DNA from: Erpobdella octoculata
Lineage: Eukaryota > Annelida > Clitellata > Hirudinida > Erpobdellidae
Assembly: GCA_963978895.1 (NCBI GenBank)
Contig: OZ022244.1
Coordinates: forward strand, 31,885,194 to 31,949,193
Length of the DNA stretch: 64,000 nucleotides
Reading direction: 5' to 3'
In this document: piece by piece, positions 10,506 through 23,100 of the stretch
Position numbering within the stretch: position 1 is the stretch's first letter
Layout: each line of letters opens with the position of its first letter
Notes under the pieces: generated by a model
Database searches by the model: none
What the model was told of the DNA's origin: nothing
Seen by the model: only the letters and a program-made list of their open reading frames with translations
Made by a program: the position numbers and the translations under genes

Positions 10506-13500
10506 TCATTCTTTAAAATGAATAGATTTCAATCCCAGTTCGTCTTTGCAGCCTTCCATTATCAAAGTCTCGTTCGTTCTCGGGTCGATGAGGACTCTTT
10601 GGTTCCTCCAGAAAGCAAGAGGCGGGATGACGCGTCTTCCGCTACGTCGCGTGGTGTGCAAGTCGTCGCAGGAGAGAGGACCTAAAATGGTCGAAAAAAA
10701 TAGTTTTTCTCTTACAATTAATAAATATTAAATTACACAAAGTTTCAATAAATTTGGAGAATGCTCTCTAGCGATATTGCAGCCCATTGCAAGTGCTAAC
10801 AAATGTAATGCATAACAACTAGCGAAACAAACAATTTAACCCAAAAAAATACAATTTAACAGGCATTTTCTTCGAATCTCTATCCATAAATCCGAACTGC
10901 TTCAAAGCAAAGATCTTATTATTAAAAATCTTCCACGCCTAATTAGTCACAGAAATTTTTCGTTATTTTGAATACCGGCCATTTTGTCGCAACATCGTCT
11001 GATTGAATTCAAGTCGTTCTGATATATTCGCCAGGAGTTATATATTTTTCGTTAGGCGGCGCTGCAACTCAACACTTAATTTTTTTACGGTTTAAATTGG
11101 GCCGGTCTTGAAGCCAATCCGGACCGAGTATTTGTGCCAAGTATAGATCGTTGTTAGTTCTGACTTTTAGTTCAAAACAGCACCAGCTGGAAACAGGATA
11201 CGACCCAATGGTGCTTAAAAATAAATAAAAATCCCCCTGGCGATCATAGCTAAATGCAAACATGTCAATAAGTAACAGACTGTCAAAATAATGGAACATC
11301 GCTTGGTACCCATTAAGCATCATTTTACATATATGTTGCCTTTCTACTTGGCAAAACACTATTTTATAAAACTCATTAGTAGGTATATAATACTTATAAA
11401 ATATATAATGAAAAGTCAACCATATTTTAGTTTAAATTGTTCTATTTAATAATTTTTAATTTTCATAAAGTATCCTTTAACCTTTATGCATAAATTAAGT
11501 GGTTCACACAATGGGAACGAATTGGTGATTCGACGTATTGAAATAGACCTCCTAGCCGAATTTTTTTATGTTTGTGGCTGGCTGAACAAATATTTCGGCT
11601 GATATCCGGATTAGCCGAATTTACGCGTAAAATTATTATTCGGCTTGAATTTTAAATTATCCGGCTCATGATTCAAATTTGTGGCTGATAATTATTTTAA
11701 ATTAGGCTAAAATTTAATATAAAATTATTTACTAAAGTTAATAAAGTTCAAAATTTATTACCATTATATAAATTATCAAATTAATAGCAATTGTCATGAA
11801 AGTTAATTAAATCATCAAAAATGTCATATGATAAACAAAAGTATATCATAAAAAATAATATGAAAAGAATTTTTACATTGCAAATTTAAAATTGTCATGT
11901 ATAAAAACAATCTGATTTAATTTATCAGCACTTAAGGCTGATCTGCGGCTGTTCATAACTAATCCACATGTTGAAAACATACTTTCGACTGGTACTGAGC
12001 TAGCAGATGTTGTCAAATATACTTCTGCAACTTGAGATAATACAGGAAAATCATCTGCATGGTTTCTCCAAAATGTAAGACAGTCTGTATGTCTGCTATC
12101 AACAAATGACAAATACCTAACAATTTCAACAGCATAATCATTAGTAGCATTATCCATATCACTCGTAGAGCTCCTTGCTTTCAATTCATTCAGCATTTCC
12201 TGACGCAGTTTCATACGCTTTGTTGCTGACTCATCTTCATAACTTTCCATCTCAGGAGCGGTTGTATGAGTTATTAGTTGTTTGTCGATGCACTTTTTTA
12301 TTGCCTGTTCTAAAAGTTCAGTTGCAGTGTTACGTGAAATTAGTGTTTTGGTTTCTGGGTCCAACACTTGTTGTAATTTGATAATGTTTGAATCTGGCAA
12401 ACGTGAATCAAGTTTGGATAGAACATCTTGTTTGATTGCTCGTATTTTTGGATCCTCATCAGGTTTGCAAGTACATAGCTTTCTTATTTTTGCTTTGGCT
12501 AATGGAATGGAGGATGCATTTGGAATAGCACTACTGAACAACTCCGTTAAATCTTTAAAAGGTCGTAAAAAACATGCCAGCTCTCTTACACTTTCCGATT
12601 CATCTTCGTGTAAACAGAGGTCGACCCTACCAGATCGCTTCAAGGCATTACTAACTTCATGTCGAAGAGAAATGAGGTTTTCAATCATTTCAAGTGTAGA
12701 ATTCCAGCGAGTTGGAGTTGCAGATTTAAGCGATGAATGATGAGCTTGATCTGGCTGGTATGGTTTGTTGTCATCTTCATTTGCTAAAGATGTTGTGAAC
12801 TGTTCATCTTGTTCAAGAAGTCCATTCAGACTTGCCAATTTTCGTTGCATTGATGTGATAATAGCTTTGTCTTCAGATGCTGCAATTTCATCCTCCATTG
12901 TTAATGACTTAAAGTGGAGAACTGACACAATATTCTTACACTTCTGCAAAAGCTCAATCATTTCGTATATATATATATATACGTTTACATATATATATAT
13001 ATTTATACAAACATATATATAGGTTAAGCCGGCGTTCGGAAATTTTATGGCGGATTTTCGGCGTACCGTTTTCGGCTGGCCGCCGGTTAGCCGTAATTTT
13101 TTTTCGGCGGATTTACGGCGGCTGTAAAAAGTTCGGCGGCGGCCGGCGGCGGCTAGGAGGTCTATATTGAAATCATTGCATCTCGACCAATATAAATTGC
13201 AAATGATAAAACTATTTGTTTAGTTATTTTTCAATTCGATCCAATAAAAAAAACAACAAACAAAACATAAACATAGCGTCTGCCGATTAACGTTTTCGAT
13301 CGAGAAAATTAAACAACAAGAAGATGCTCACATTCTGGAGTTCCTTTTCCCTCGGGAAACTCAAAGAAGCTGCTGTTCAGCGACTTCTTCGCTCTCCGCA
13401 CTCCTGCTTTCTTGGGAGTGACGTCGTGCGTCACATTCAGGTTTATCTCGTCCCTACGGTGATTTAAACGTTTTTTATTTAACATGAATGACACAAATCA

Positions 13501-16500
13501 AATCAACACGGCGCACGACTGTGTAACATCGGCATTAACCGGCGCATTATTATAAATAAACTGTTATAGTACTTAACTTATAACAATAAGAATAAAAAGA
13601 ATAATAATACTAATAATGATTGCAGGTGAGTTGTTACAGATTTAAAAAAATAACATCTGCAAAACAGGAACAAGTAAGAAAGAAGCCAACCTTTTCTGCT
13701 GCACCGTTGGAATATTCTTCGAAGCAGGATTCGTCTTAAGAGATGCTTCGTCTAGAATTCTCTTCCAGTCCTCGGGAAATCCGTTGCTGAAGTGACGAGC
13801 GATTCCTGCGGTTTTTTATTCCATCGAAGGTTTAAAGCGATCGCGTGAAAAAAAGATGACCGAAACCGGTCGCAAGAAACTTCTTCGACACGCAAGCAAA
13901 CAAAAGTAATATCATGCACAAACCGGCAACGTTGGATTTCGTTTCAAGCTGGGGCTTTGACCGACACCGGTCGTTGAAAGCTGCTACTTCGATTGAAACA
14001 ACCGGTCGCGCAACTTGCGGCTTTGACCGAAACCGGTCGCAAGAAACTACTTCGACGTGAAAAAGTGCAGCCGAATCTCACACGCAAACAAATAAAAGTA
14101 ATAATATCATGCACAAACCTGCAATGTTGGATTTCGTTTCTTCGAACCCTTTCTGGAGCTCGTACAGTTCCCCGTCCGACGTCTGAACGACCCGAGGCTC
14201 GTGACGCAGTCGGACGACCCCTTCGACTTCCGTCGGCCTTTCGCTCTCCTTGCTTCTAAAATATTCAAATTAGTCGAACGGTCATTAAAAGCTATTGTGT
14301 AATGTCAACGAATCATCATGATGATTTACACGAATTAGGACGACTGAGTCGGTAGAGATCAGACTATGATGCGAAAGATTCGTAGTCAAAGCTCTCGGGA
14401 CTAAGGAAATCAGCAGCGGGTAAAATCGTTCTCCGAGGTCCGTGTACACCCCGGCTTTAAGGGGGGGGCACTCGAAAAATATCGACAGCCATGGGATGGC
14501 TTTAAATGTTTTAAAGAAACGAAACGTTTTTTTTTTAAATAGAGCTGACCGATTAATAGGCAACACGATCACCAAACGTGTGCGAGGAAGAAAATGAAAG
14601 GAGCAATAACCTTACGATTCCGATCAGTTTGTAACTTGAATCCTTCGCGACGACCGACCAAGAAGAAAGTCTTGTAATTTTCTTTACATTTCCAGCCTGA
14701 AACAAACACAACCTTCATTTAATTTACAATAAATTCATGGTAATATCAAAATACCATATTTTTGCGGATGTAAGATTCACCCAGACACACCTGAAAAGGT
14801 TGTAATAAAAAAAAAATACATGGCTCTTTAACATCAGAAAATGGGAATTTATAATTTTAAATACATTTTACCAATCCACATTGTCTGATTTAAAGAAATA
14901 CATCTTTTTTATAACCACTCCGTGTACGTACTAGAGTACAGCTTGGACCGGTCCTTGATTTAAGGGCTTTCAAACGGACTGGGCCTGAAAATGTGGCCTA
15001 TGAAACAGGCTAGTACGTACAGGTGCGTTGTACACTCGCCGAAATACGGTACTCATGATCAACGAAACCTCAGACAACTGACCTTGACAGATTGACGAGA
15101 GCTTTTCAGAATTCCATCGGGGGACGTTAAAGCCGAAAACGACGAAGAGTGACGAATGGAAGAAGACGGAGAATTTGATTCCCCAACTGGTCTCGGTGAC
15201 TTGTGCTGTGACAATGATCGCAGAGGCATGGTCGAAGTCGGCAGACGGTCCGATGATGAGGGAGGAGACGAGAGACCGCACTGCAACGACGGTACCGACG
15301 GCAGAGGCGGCGTAACTTCAGATTGTTCCGGCACCGACGACAATGATCTCTGCCTTGACGACACAGACTTTGCTGGTCTTCGTGCCGCCGGCAGTCTCTG
15401 AGGAGAAAAAACCGACGGAATGGATTTTGGCGACAGTCGAGATGAGGTTGGCGAACTGATGGAGTCACGAGAAACAGGCATCTCTTTGGAAGGGCAAATC
15501 GGCGCAGACGTTTGCATCTCAGAACGTGATTTCCGTGACACGGATCCGTCGCTGTCTTGACACTGCAGCGACAAGAGACGAGAAGAAGATTCCGCCAAGG
15601 TGGGGCAGGTAGCGGAGCGCGGACTGGGTCGTTCGAGACTCGAGAGGGCGGCAGACAAAGCGGTCGGAATCAGGCTGGACGGGACCGGGGACGGAGAGAT
15701 CGAGCTGAACATCGGCGAATCGACCTTTGACGGGCTGACTGAAAAGGTTCTGTTTTGGATTGAAGTGAGTTCAGCTGCGATGGCATCGTCATCTTCACCT
15801 TCGTCACCCCCCGGACCGTCCGACCGAAGCACAACCGTCTCGTTCGGATTTCCACGGCCGTCGCAGATCTTGCACCTTCCGGAATTGGACGCGACCTTTG
15901 TGAAAAATTATTATCTGAAGTTGCTCCGAAATCTAAACTTTATTAATATACAGGGTGTCCAAAAAGTTTCGCCCGATTTTATATGAATAACGAATGTAGA
16001 TTTTCCAGTAATTTTATTATATGATTAATGAGAACTACGAGCACAATGATGTGAATAAATGAACCAATGATTAATTAGAAAGAAACAAGCAAAAAAATAA
16101 ATAAAATTAATTGAAAATCTACATTTGTTATTAATATAAAATTGGGCAAAACTTTTTGGACACCCTGTTTATTAGTGTATATATATATAAATTAAAAATA
16201 CAAGAATTATTTTATTCAAAATATGTTATAGTTATCAAAAAAAATTTTATAAATACGCCATACCTTCGGAGAGGGGACAACGACGTCGGAGACGGCTGCT
16301 TTCTTCATCGAAAGGTCAAGAACAAGGCCGTCGTCGGGGTCACAGCGCGTCACTCTAACCTCGTACTCCGACGAGAGAGGAGGCAGCGTAACAGCCGGAA
16401 CTGCCGAAACGTCGTTCTTCGGGAATGAGTTAACGGAAGGATTCGCGCTCTGCGGAAACCAGAACGCGGCGCCGTCCGGTCCGTGGAAGTCTCTCGGAGC

Positions 16501-19500
16501 TGGGGTCGATGCCGCACGAGGCTGTTGAATGTTCGATTGTGTAATAATAATTACTGAAATTCTTAAATAAATAGAGATTGAATTTTACTATATAATTGAA
16601 TTGAATTTTATTTCTTTAAAAAATAAACAAATTTAATTATACATTCAAATTTAAATAAAAAATCAACAGACTTGATTACATAATTGACATATTTTAATTA
16701 AAACTAAATAAACATGATTATAGAATACAAATTTAAGAAATTAATTAATCTGAGCGATAGATGAATTTAACAGGGGGCCTTAGGGCTGAGACGGTACAGG
16801 ATAGAGATGAATGGAGGCGCCGAATCGGACGGAACCGTCCGACCACCCGTGAAAGCACGAAAAGCGGACGTAAAAACCAGCGTCATGACGTCACCAACCT
16901 CGAAGATGTTGACCGGGGTCAAGTCGTCCAGTAGGAACAATTTCTTTTTGAAGACGTCGCCGCTGCTCTCTTGCCTGTCCTGTGACGAAATAAGAATTAA
17001 GCATCGGTCATTATTATTATTATTATCATCATTGTTATTATTATTATTATCATCATCATTGTTATTATTATTATCATCATTGTTATTATTATTATCATCA
17101 TTGTTATTATTATTATTATTATCATAATCATTGTTATTATTATTATCATCATAATCATTGTTATTATTATTATTATCATCAATGTTATTATTATTAATAT
17201 TATCATCATTGTTATTATTATTACTACTTGCATTGTTATTTATAAAAAAAAATTTATACAAAATAAAATTGAGCATTTAAAAATAAACATTTTAAATAAA
17301 ATTAAGAATAAAAGTAAAACTAAATAAGCATCTGTCATCATCATTATTATTATTATTTGCATTATTAGCATTATTTATTTATTTATTTATTTGGTTCTCA
17401 AAAATATTTTACTGCACAAAATATCTTAAATAATAAAAATATAACTGAATAAGTATCTGTTATTATTATTATTATTTGCATTATTAACTCTATTTATTTA
17501 TTTGGTTCTCAGTTCTCACAAAATATCTTAGCTCTTACTAACATGGTCAAATAAATATAAACACAATACAAAACTATTAAAAAAAAAAACTTACTTTTCT
17601 TTTTCTCCCCACGGCTTCTCTCGCAGATGAATACTGGGACACCGAAGCGACATCCGAGCCTCGAGATATTCTGATCACCCGTCTGGCGGCATCACCGAGA
17701 GTCTCCGAAAAGTCATTCGCGAGAGGGGGGTCGTTTTCCCGGTGGTCCTTACCGGCGCAGTACGAACACTGGCACGCGACGCCGTCATCCGGTTCGACGT
17801 CGGGGTGCGACACGCCCCGCCTGTCGGATTCGACACAAGTCACGGTCGTGTCGAGGATCGTTTTGTTGAGCGGAGATTTCAGACTCGTGTGGTGGAACAT
17901 TCGCTGGTTGTTCAACTGGCCGTTGATGTTGATGCTGTTGAGGGTTGAACGGCCGTTGTCTATCGGATGGTTGTTGTTGTTGATGTTTTCGGTGTTCTGA
18001 AGGTTTGTGAAAATAAACAGCGAGTTAGTTCAGTGGGAGCGGTTCTAAGGCCGTACGCTCATTCAATCGACAGTGAGAAATGTCACACGGACGCACCGGG
18101 TGCTGGAGATCTGCACGAGCCGAGAGGACGACGGGCCGTGCTGCGTTTTGAAGGTTTTCAAACGGACTGGTCCTGAAGTCAAGCCAGGACAAAATTTTTT
18201 TCCAAAGTATGGGGATTTTTAGACTCGTGAAAACGGGCCCCTAAAAATCGGCCGTGCTGTACTCTACCCGATACGACTGTGTCCATACACAAAAGATCCA
18301 AAAATAAAATTTTAATTAAAAATTTTTTCTAATTTCTAATATAAAATTAAAAAAAATCTCATACATGAAGAAGCGATGATGGTGGTGATGGAGTACATTT
18401 TTCCAAGTACTGGAGAGTCAATCGGTGCATGAATTTTACTTTCTTAACTCTATCCTCATCTTTCAATGTTGATGTCTGATTTCAGAAAAACCGTTTTTGT
18501 TTAATCAATTTACTTGAAACTAACCAATCGGCAGCAACAAAACTAGCCAATCAGAAGCAACTAAACCAAACAATCGCTTGAAATGAACCAATCAGAAACA
18601 ACTAAACAAAACAATCATTTGAAACTTACCAATCAGAAGCAACAAAACAAACAATTGTTTGAAACAAACCAATCAGAAGTACCAGAACAAACAACTTACC
18701 AATCAGAAGCAACAAAACAAAACAAAACAATCCTTTGAAACAAACCAATCAGAAGTACCAGAACAAGCAGCTTACCAATCAGAAGCAACAAAACAAAACA
18801 ATCCTTTGAAACAAACCAATCAGAAGTACCAAAACAAATGATCGTTTGAAACATACCAACGTCCTGCCCAGGAGGCACAGCTCGTTTAATATTTCATCTT
18901 TGGATCTTTGACTTTTGAGTCCCTAACAAGGTTGGACGAAAAAAATCAGGTAATTAAAAAAATCTTACGAAATAAATAAATAAATTTTGAGTTTGGTACA
19001 CCGAGTTAATATTTTACCTTAAAATAAAAAAATTATCAGTGAATAAAAAAACAAAACAAGGCCACAACGACAGCGTGAATTTCAGCATTCGTGAAAAATT
19101 CTATTTAAAGAAAACCATGCATGTCTCGAACCCCAGAACTTGCCCCCTTTTTTTAACTGTTTGTGTAAACATTATCATGATAATTCATGATAATAAATAG
19201 ATATATTATATAGAAATGCTTCCTACGATGAGAGATCCAAAGAAGTCCTAAAAAAAAGACACCAGTCTTACAGTGGTGCCAGAAACAGCTTGGGCTCGTG
19301 CAGTTTCATCTTTATCCAGAAACTATTATTGATAGTTATATTTTCATGATAGATCGCAATAGAAAGAGATCACACACTGTAATAATAATCAGGTTCTCAA
19401 AAATTCTGTGAATTTTTAAAGCAACAATTTTCACTCAAGTATTTATCAAAAACTTTCAATATTCCGATTGTGTGCCACATATCTTGGAAGTGGTTAGAAT

Positions 19501-20146
19501 GGTTAGATTGATTCCCAAAACCAGAACTGATTTATAATACATCTTCACATCTTCTCTGAAGCTACTTCTTAAATTACTAAAACAGGTGTCTCCAGGTTTC
19601 ATTTAAAATAGTGAAGCTTATTTATTAAACTTAAATTGCAAAGAATAGATATGGAATGAATAAAAAAATGCTTGACATATAATATGTAATTTATTAGAAT
19701 TTGAATGTTGTGCGTGTTATAGAATAAAAAAATTCAGTTTGGTCTTAGGAAGCTTAGGATCAATGTAATGTCAATTAGTTATCATATTGCATATGACATA
19801 TGTTGCGTTATCAACTGTTTAAATTTTAAACTTTAAAATAATAATAATGAATAAATCATACAAAATTTGCCATAATATATCAAGTGAAGAACTAACAAGC
19901 CATACAATAATCACTCCACTAATTGCAATTAAACAGTTAAATAAAATTAATATTTTTAGTTATAAATATTAATTTAATAATAGATAGAAAAAGCAACTGA
20001 TGATGGTGTAGTAAGTGTAGTTAAGTGTAGTAGTGTAGTGTAGTAGTGTAGTAGGACATAGGTAGACTGTAAATGTTACTGACCAACGACTCGAGTTGAA
20101 CTAAACCCGCCAAGCAGAGATCATTGCAAATTTTATTCAGATTCAT
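10506..20146 (-). CDS. MIS18BP1 (KNL2): Mis18-binding protein 1 / KNL2-like, SANTA domain plus CENP-C motif
   Basis: Centromere licensing factor. In known members it brings the CENP-A loading machinery to centromeres. Minus-strand exons: 20084-20146 (start), 18857-18922, 18365-18475, 17595-17996, 16899-16979, 16264-16521, 15083-15895, 14611-14696, 14119-14255, 13691-13805, 13332-13453, 10506-10681 (stop). All twelve join in phase to 2,430 nt, or 809 residues. Residues 607-690, over four exons, match a SANTA domain: RLSSWSVV at the start, then VEGVVRL, QTSDGELYEL, and FSNGFPEDWKRI at the end. The last exon carries a CENP-C motif, RRSGRRVIPPLAFWRNQRV (763-781), the nucleosome-docking signature. 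Residues 328-598 are one long Ser/Pro-rich, probably disordered exon. A CtBP-type LDLSMKK occurs near residue 69 of exon 6. I see no SANT/Myb domain, so the layout resembles plant KNL2 more than human MIS18BP1. The SANTA domain argues against CENP-C itself. An untranslated upstream exon is possible. Confidence 0.87.
11544..13164 (-). mobile_element. hAT-family DNA transposon in the last KNL2 intron
   Basis: The termini are inverted repeats beginning TAGACCTCCTAGCCG at both ends. The flanks carry a perfect 8-bp target duplication, TATTGAAA, at 11536-11543 and 13165-13172; eight base pairs is the hAT hallmark. The 1,621-bp element encodes a transposase fragment on the minus strand. It separates the CENP-C-motif exon of KNL2 from the rest of the gene. 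The perfect duplication and long open frame suggest a fairly recent insertion. Confidence 0.93.
11873..12961 (-). CDS. hAT transposase, C-terminal part (362 aa)
   Basis: The open frame has a conserved TPTRWNSTLEMIENL segment in its N-terminal third and ends with a hAT C-terminal dimerisation region (VYLTTSASSVPVESMFSTCG, then SRRSAL and LNQIVFIHDN). The BED zinc finger and the first part of the RNase H-like catalytic core are missing. A short (AT)n tract at 12966-13020 stands where upstream coding sequence would be. This looks like an internally deleted copy that may be unable to move by itself. Confidence 0.88.
   Translation of the reverse strand: MIELLQKCKNIVSVLHFKSLTMEDEIAASEDKAIITSMQRKLASLNGLLEQDEQFTTSLANEDDNKPYQPDQAHHSSLKSATPTRWNSTLEMIENLISLRHEVSNALKRSGRVDLCLHEDESESVRELACFLRPFKDLTELFSSAIPNASSIPLAKAKIRKLCTCKPDEDPKIRAIKQDVLSKLDSRLPDSNIIKLQQVLDPETKTLISRNTATELLEQAIKKCIDKQLITHTTAPEMESYEDESATKRMKLRQEMLNELKARSSTSDMDNATNDYAVEIVRYLSFVDSRHTDCLTFWRNHADDFPVLSQVAEVYLTTSASSVPVESMFSTCGLVMNSRRSALSADKLNQIVFIHDNFKFAM
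15951..16167. mobile_element. Mariner-type MITE
   Basis: A 217-bp element with long terminal inverted repeats. The left end begins cagggtgtccaaaaagtttc and the right end is its near-complement ending ggacaccctg; homology extends about 50 bp inward from each end. The sequence style is that of Tc1/mariner ends. TA precedes the left end, but the right flank is TT, so the target duplication is imperfect. It lies in the KNL2 intron between exons 16264-16521 and 15083-15895. Confidence 0.85.
16990..17240. repeat. ATT/ATC trinucleotide repeat
   Basis: Interrupted ATT and ATC units start 10 bp beyond the acceptor side of KNL2 exon 16899-16979. Confidence 0.9.
18515..18860. repeat. Tandem array of ccaatcagaa-containing units
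   Basis: Eight to ten copies of a roughly 27-60 bp unit, each holding accaatcag followed by aagcaacaaaacaaa, fill the KNL2 intron between exons 2 and 3. CCAATCAG is also the NF-Y (CCAAT-box) core, so the array is a cluster of potential NF-Y sites. Binding is not shown. Confidence 0.85.
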
Positions 20147-23100
20147 AGTAATAATTTGAGAGCGCATGTAAATTATTGTAAAATTGACGAAGAGCCCTCG
20201 CGGCAGCTTCTCCGATATTTATTCATTTTGGCGCCTACAAATGTAAACATTAGGTTAAAAGTTAATTCAATATTTTTATCGTTTTGCTGCAAAGACAAAA
20301 AAATAATTATGATGCAATTTTTTTTAAGCTATTAAAAAATTGCAATGTTATTTTTTAAATAATTTAAGTGTTTTTTTCATGTTACTACTAGTTTTGCCAG
20401 AGTTTTTCACTCTGAAGAGCTAATCTGGCTATTCTATTGTCAGGTTAAATTGAATAATGTCAAAATTTATGTCAGATTTATCTGCTTAAATTTATAAATA
20501 TAAACTTCACCCGTTCACATCCACTAATCCATCCATTCATCCATCCGTCTGTCTGTCCATCCGTCCATCCTCGTATCCGTCCATCCTTCTGTCCATCCAT
20601 CCGTCCATCCTCGTATCCGTCCATCCTTCTATCCATCCATCAGTCTATCCATCCATCCATCCGTCCATCAATCCTTCCATCCATCAAACCGCCCGTCCGT
20701 CCGTTCATCCATCCGTCCACCCATCCGTATTCAATCCCCATCATGTTTCTAAAATTCCGGACAAACCAATAATTTGTCAAAACAACTAACAGTCAGTTCT
20801 ATTCAAACACCAGACAGACTTTGTTCTATTTTGAGTTCAAATTCAAAGTTGTTTTCAACCTCTAACGTTTAAAAAAAATCTAATTTTTTTGGCAACTTAA
20901 AAGCTTCCTTCCAGAACACTCACGAAGATCGTCTAAAATGTCTCGTCTAATTTTGTCCATCTCCCGTTTCCATAGAAACCAACGCCATGGTCAGTCGTTG
21001 ATGCCCGTATTATATTGCGTTTAGTAGTAGGATTGAAAACAGATTGAGTGTACACACGTTTAAAAAGCCAAACTTCCGGCTTTAAGGTGTATGTATGTAG
21101 TACATGATGTTTCTTTTTTCAGATAAAAAACGTATTAAAATTTTAAATTTCAATTCAGGTCCTATAAATATAATTTCATTCAAAAAGTATAATCTAATTT
21201 TAAAATACAAAATTTCATTGAAATCGGTGCTATTCTACCGAAGTCATATTAAATTACAGACAGACAGTTAGCCAATTAAATATAGATTGTAGATTTATTT
21301 AGAATAAAGCCAATTGATTTCGTTTGGTCGGCCGACTCGGCCGGTCTCAAGGATGAGTCTCGAAACTCATTTTCTATGTCTTGGTCTTGTACGAAAATAC
21401 TCCAGTCTTATTTCGGGTCTCGTCTTTATTGGGTCTTTAAAACAACGCCCTGGGTTCAATAATGTATGTTCAAGACTTTAAAAAAGTAATTGAATTTTGT
21501 TCATTCTTTAAATTCAATGATATAAGGAATTGTCTTTCTCTGTACGCATATCTTGCAAGTAAAATTTAACCAGCTCTTTGACCAGATAGGAGCTTTCAGC
21601 ATAGCTTCATATTGGATGACAACACATGATTCATTTAAAAAAATAATAAAAAACCGAAAAACTTAATTTGAATATCTTTGGTATTTCTAAATGGAGTGTA
21701 TTTGAAATAAAAGTTCCTGTTGAAAAACTCGTTTTTTCTTTAAATAAATTTTTTTTGCATTGATGATGAAACTTCAGCTTCAACTAAAATTCCGTTGATT
21801 AGATGAGCTGCTGAAGGAGTCGCAATTTTACAAGAGTGCTCGGCCATAATATGTACAAACAGGAATGTCTTCAGTTGTTGAGTTTCAGGTCATGTCGATA
21901 AACCATAAATGACCTGGAAGTGGAGATAGTAAGAAAAGTTTTGAATTAGTTTTTTTTTTAAATACTTTTTAAAAAAATATTGACAGGAAAAATATTGACA
22001 GAAAAAAAACTATTATTTCAATTCCCAAATTTTTATCACGCTTGCATAAGTCACAAAACTCAGGAAAGTTGACATAGGCGATGTTAGAGATTACAGGCGA
22101 TATCAATTGTCAACTACATCGTGACAACGAGAGACTTATTATTAAAACAGCCGCTGTTAAGTTATTGTCAAAGAATGGATGAAGGCTGTCGATACGTCAA
22201 ATTGGATGCCTTTCTAAATCCTGAACTAGAAAAATATTCAGTGATGGCAGAGTGATGGTTCTCCTCCATAACAGCCATGAAATTGTTGAGATCTTTGAGC
22301 TTTTATGATGACGTTATCTACGACGAGCCGGTAAACCGGTTTCGTGGTTTCTGAATACCGGTTCGTACCGAACCGATCGAGATAAAGAATGATGCCGACA
22401 ATCATGAAGTAGTGTGTCTGCAAGTATGTGAGTAATGCTAGAAAGTATTTCTCAGCCTCGGGCTCAATACTCGTTTGAATTGTTGTTACATTTTTAAGAA
22501 GCTTTTTTGGTTAAGAAAAAGTCCAAAGCTGTGGTCTTGAAAGTTTATAATTTGTACCAATTATTTGAATCAATGGAGTAACATTATCGATTTTTGTTTG
22601 GCATCAAATCGCTTTGGTAAGTTACAAAGCCACGTAATGTTCAGTTACAAACGTTGATCAACTTTTCGTGTTAGTTATGTAATTTTTACGCTGTTAATAT
22701 CATTTAAATGTCATTCAATATGTAAACGATTTCACTAACAGATTTCGCCTGGGAGGTGTAACTGTCCAATTTTACAACAAAGTTTTTAGCCTTTTTAAAA
22801 AGAAATTATTGGTTTTACATATTTTGTATTTAGAAACAAATGTATAATTATTAAATGCTTTATATTAATTTTACCGTGTTTGCTTGTTGCTCGAGCCATG
22901 CGTTGGAACCCTTTGCCGCTTAAAAAAAACAAACAAACTTGCCACCACCCAATCTAGCTGAAATTTGATGGATTCATTTTTCGTCAAGGACTTCACATTT
23001 TATTAAATATTCGAATTGATTGGACAAAATTTGAATGTAATATATAATGAAAATAATTACAATTGTAAAAAAAGTAATTTTTCTGTAATTTTTTAATTTT

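Noticed and set aside
10506..10681. CENP-C gene itself
   Set aside because: The CENP-C motif is real, but the in-phase upstream exons form a SANTA domain and there is no C-terminal cupin, so KNL2/MIS18BP1 fits better.
15156..15401. Plus-strand 81-aa open frame and other plus-strand frames over 13990-16430
   Set aside because: They are antisense shadows of the KNL2 exons on the minus strand.
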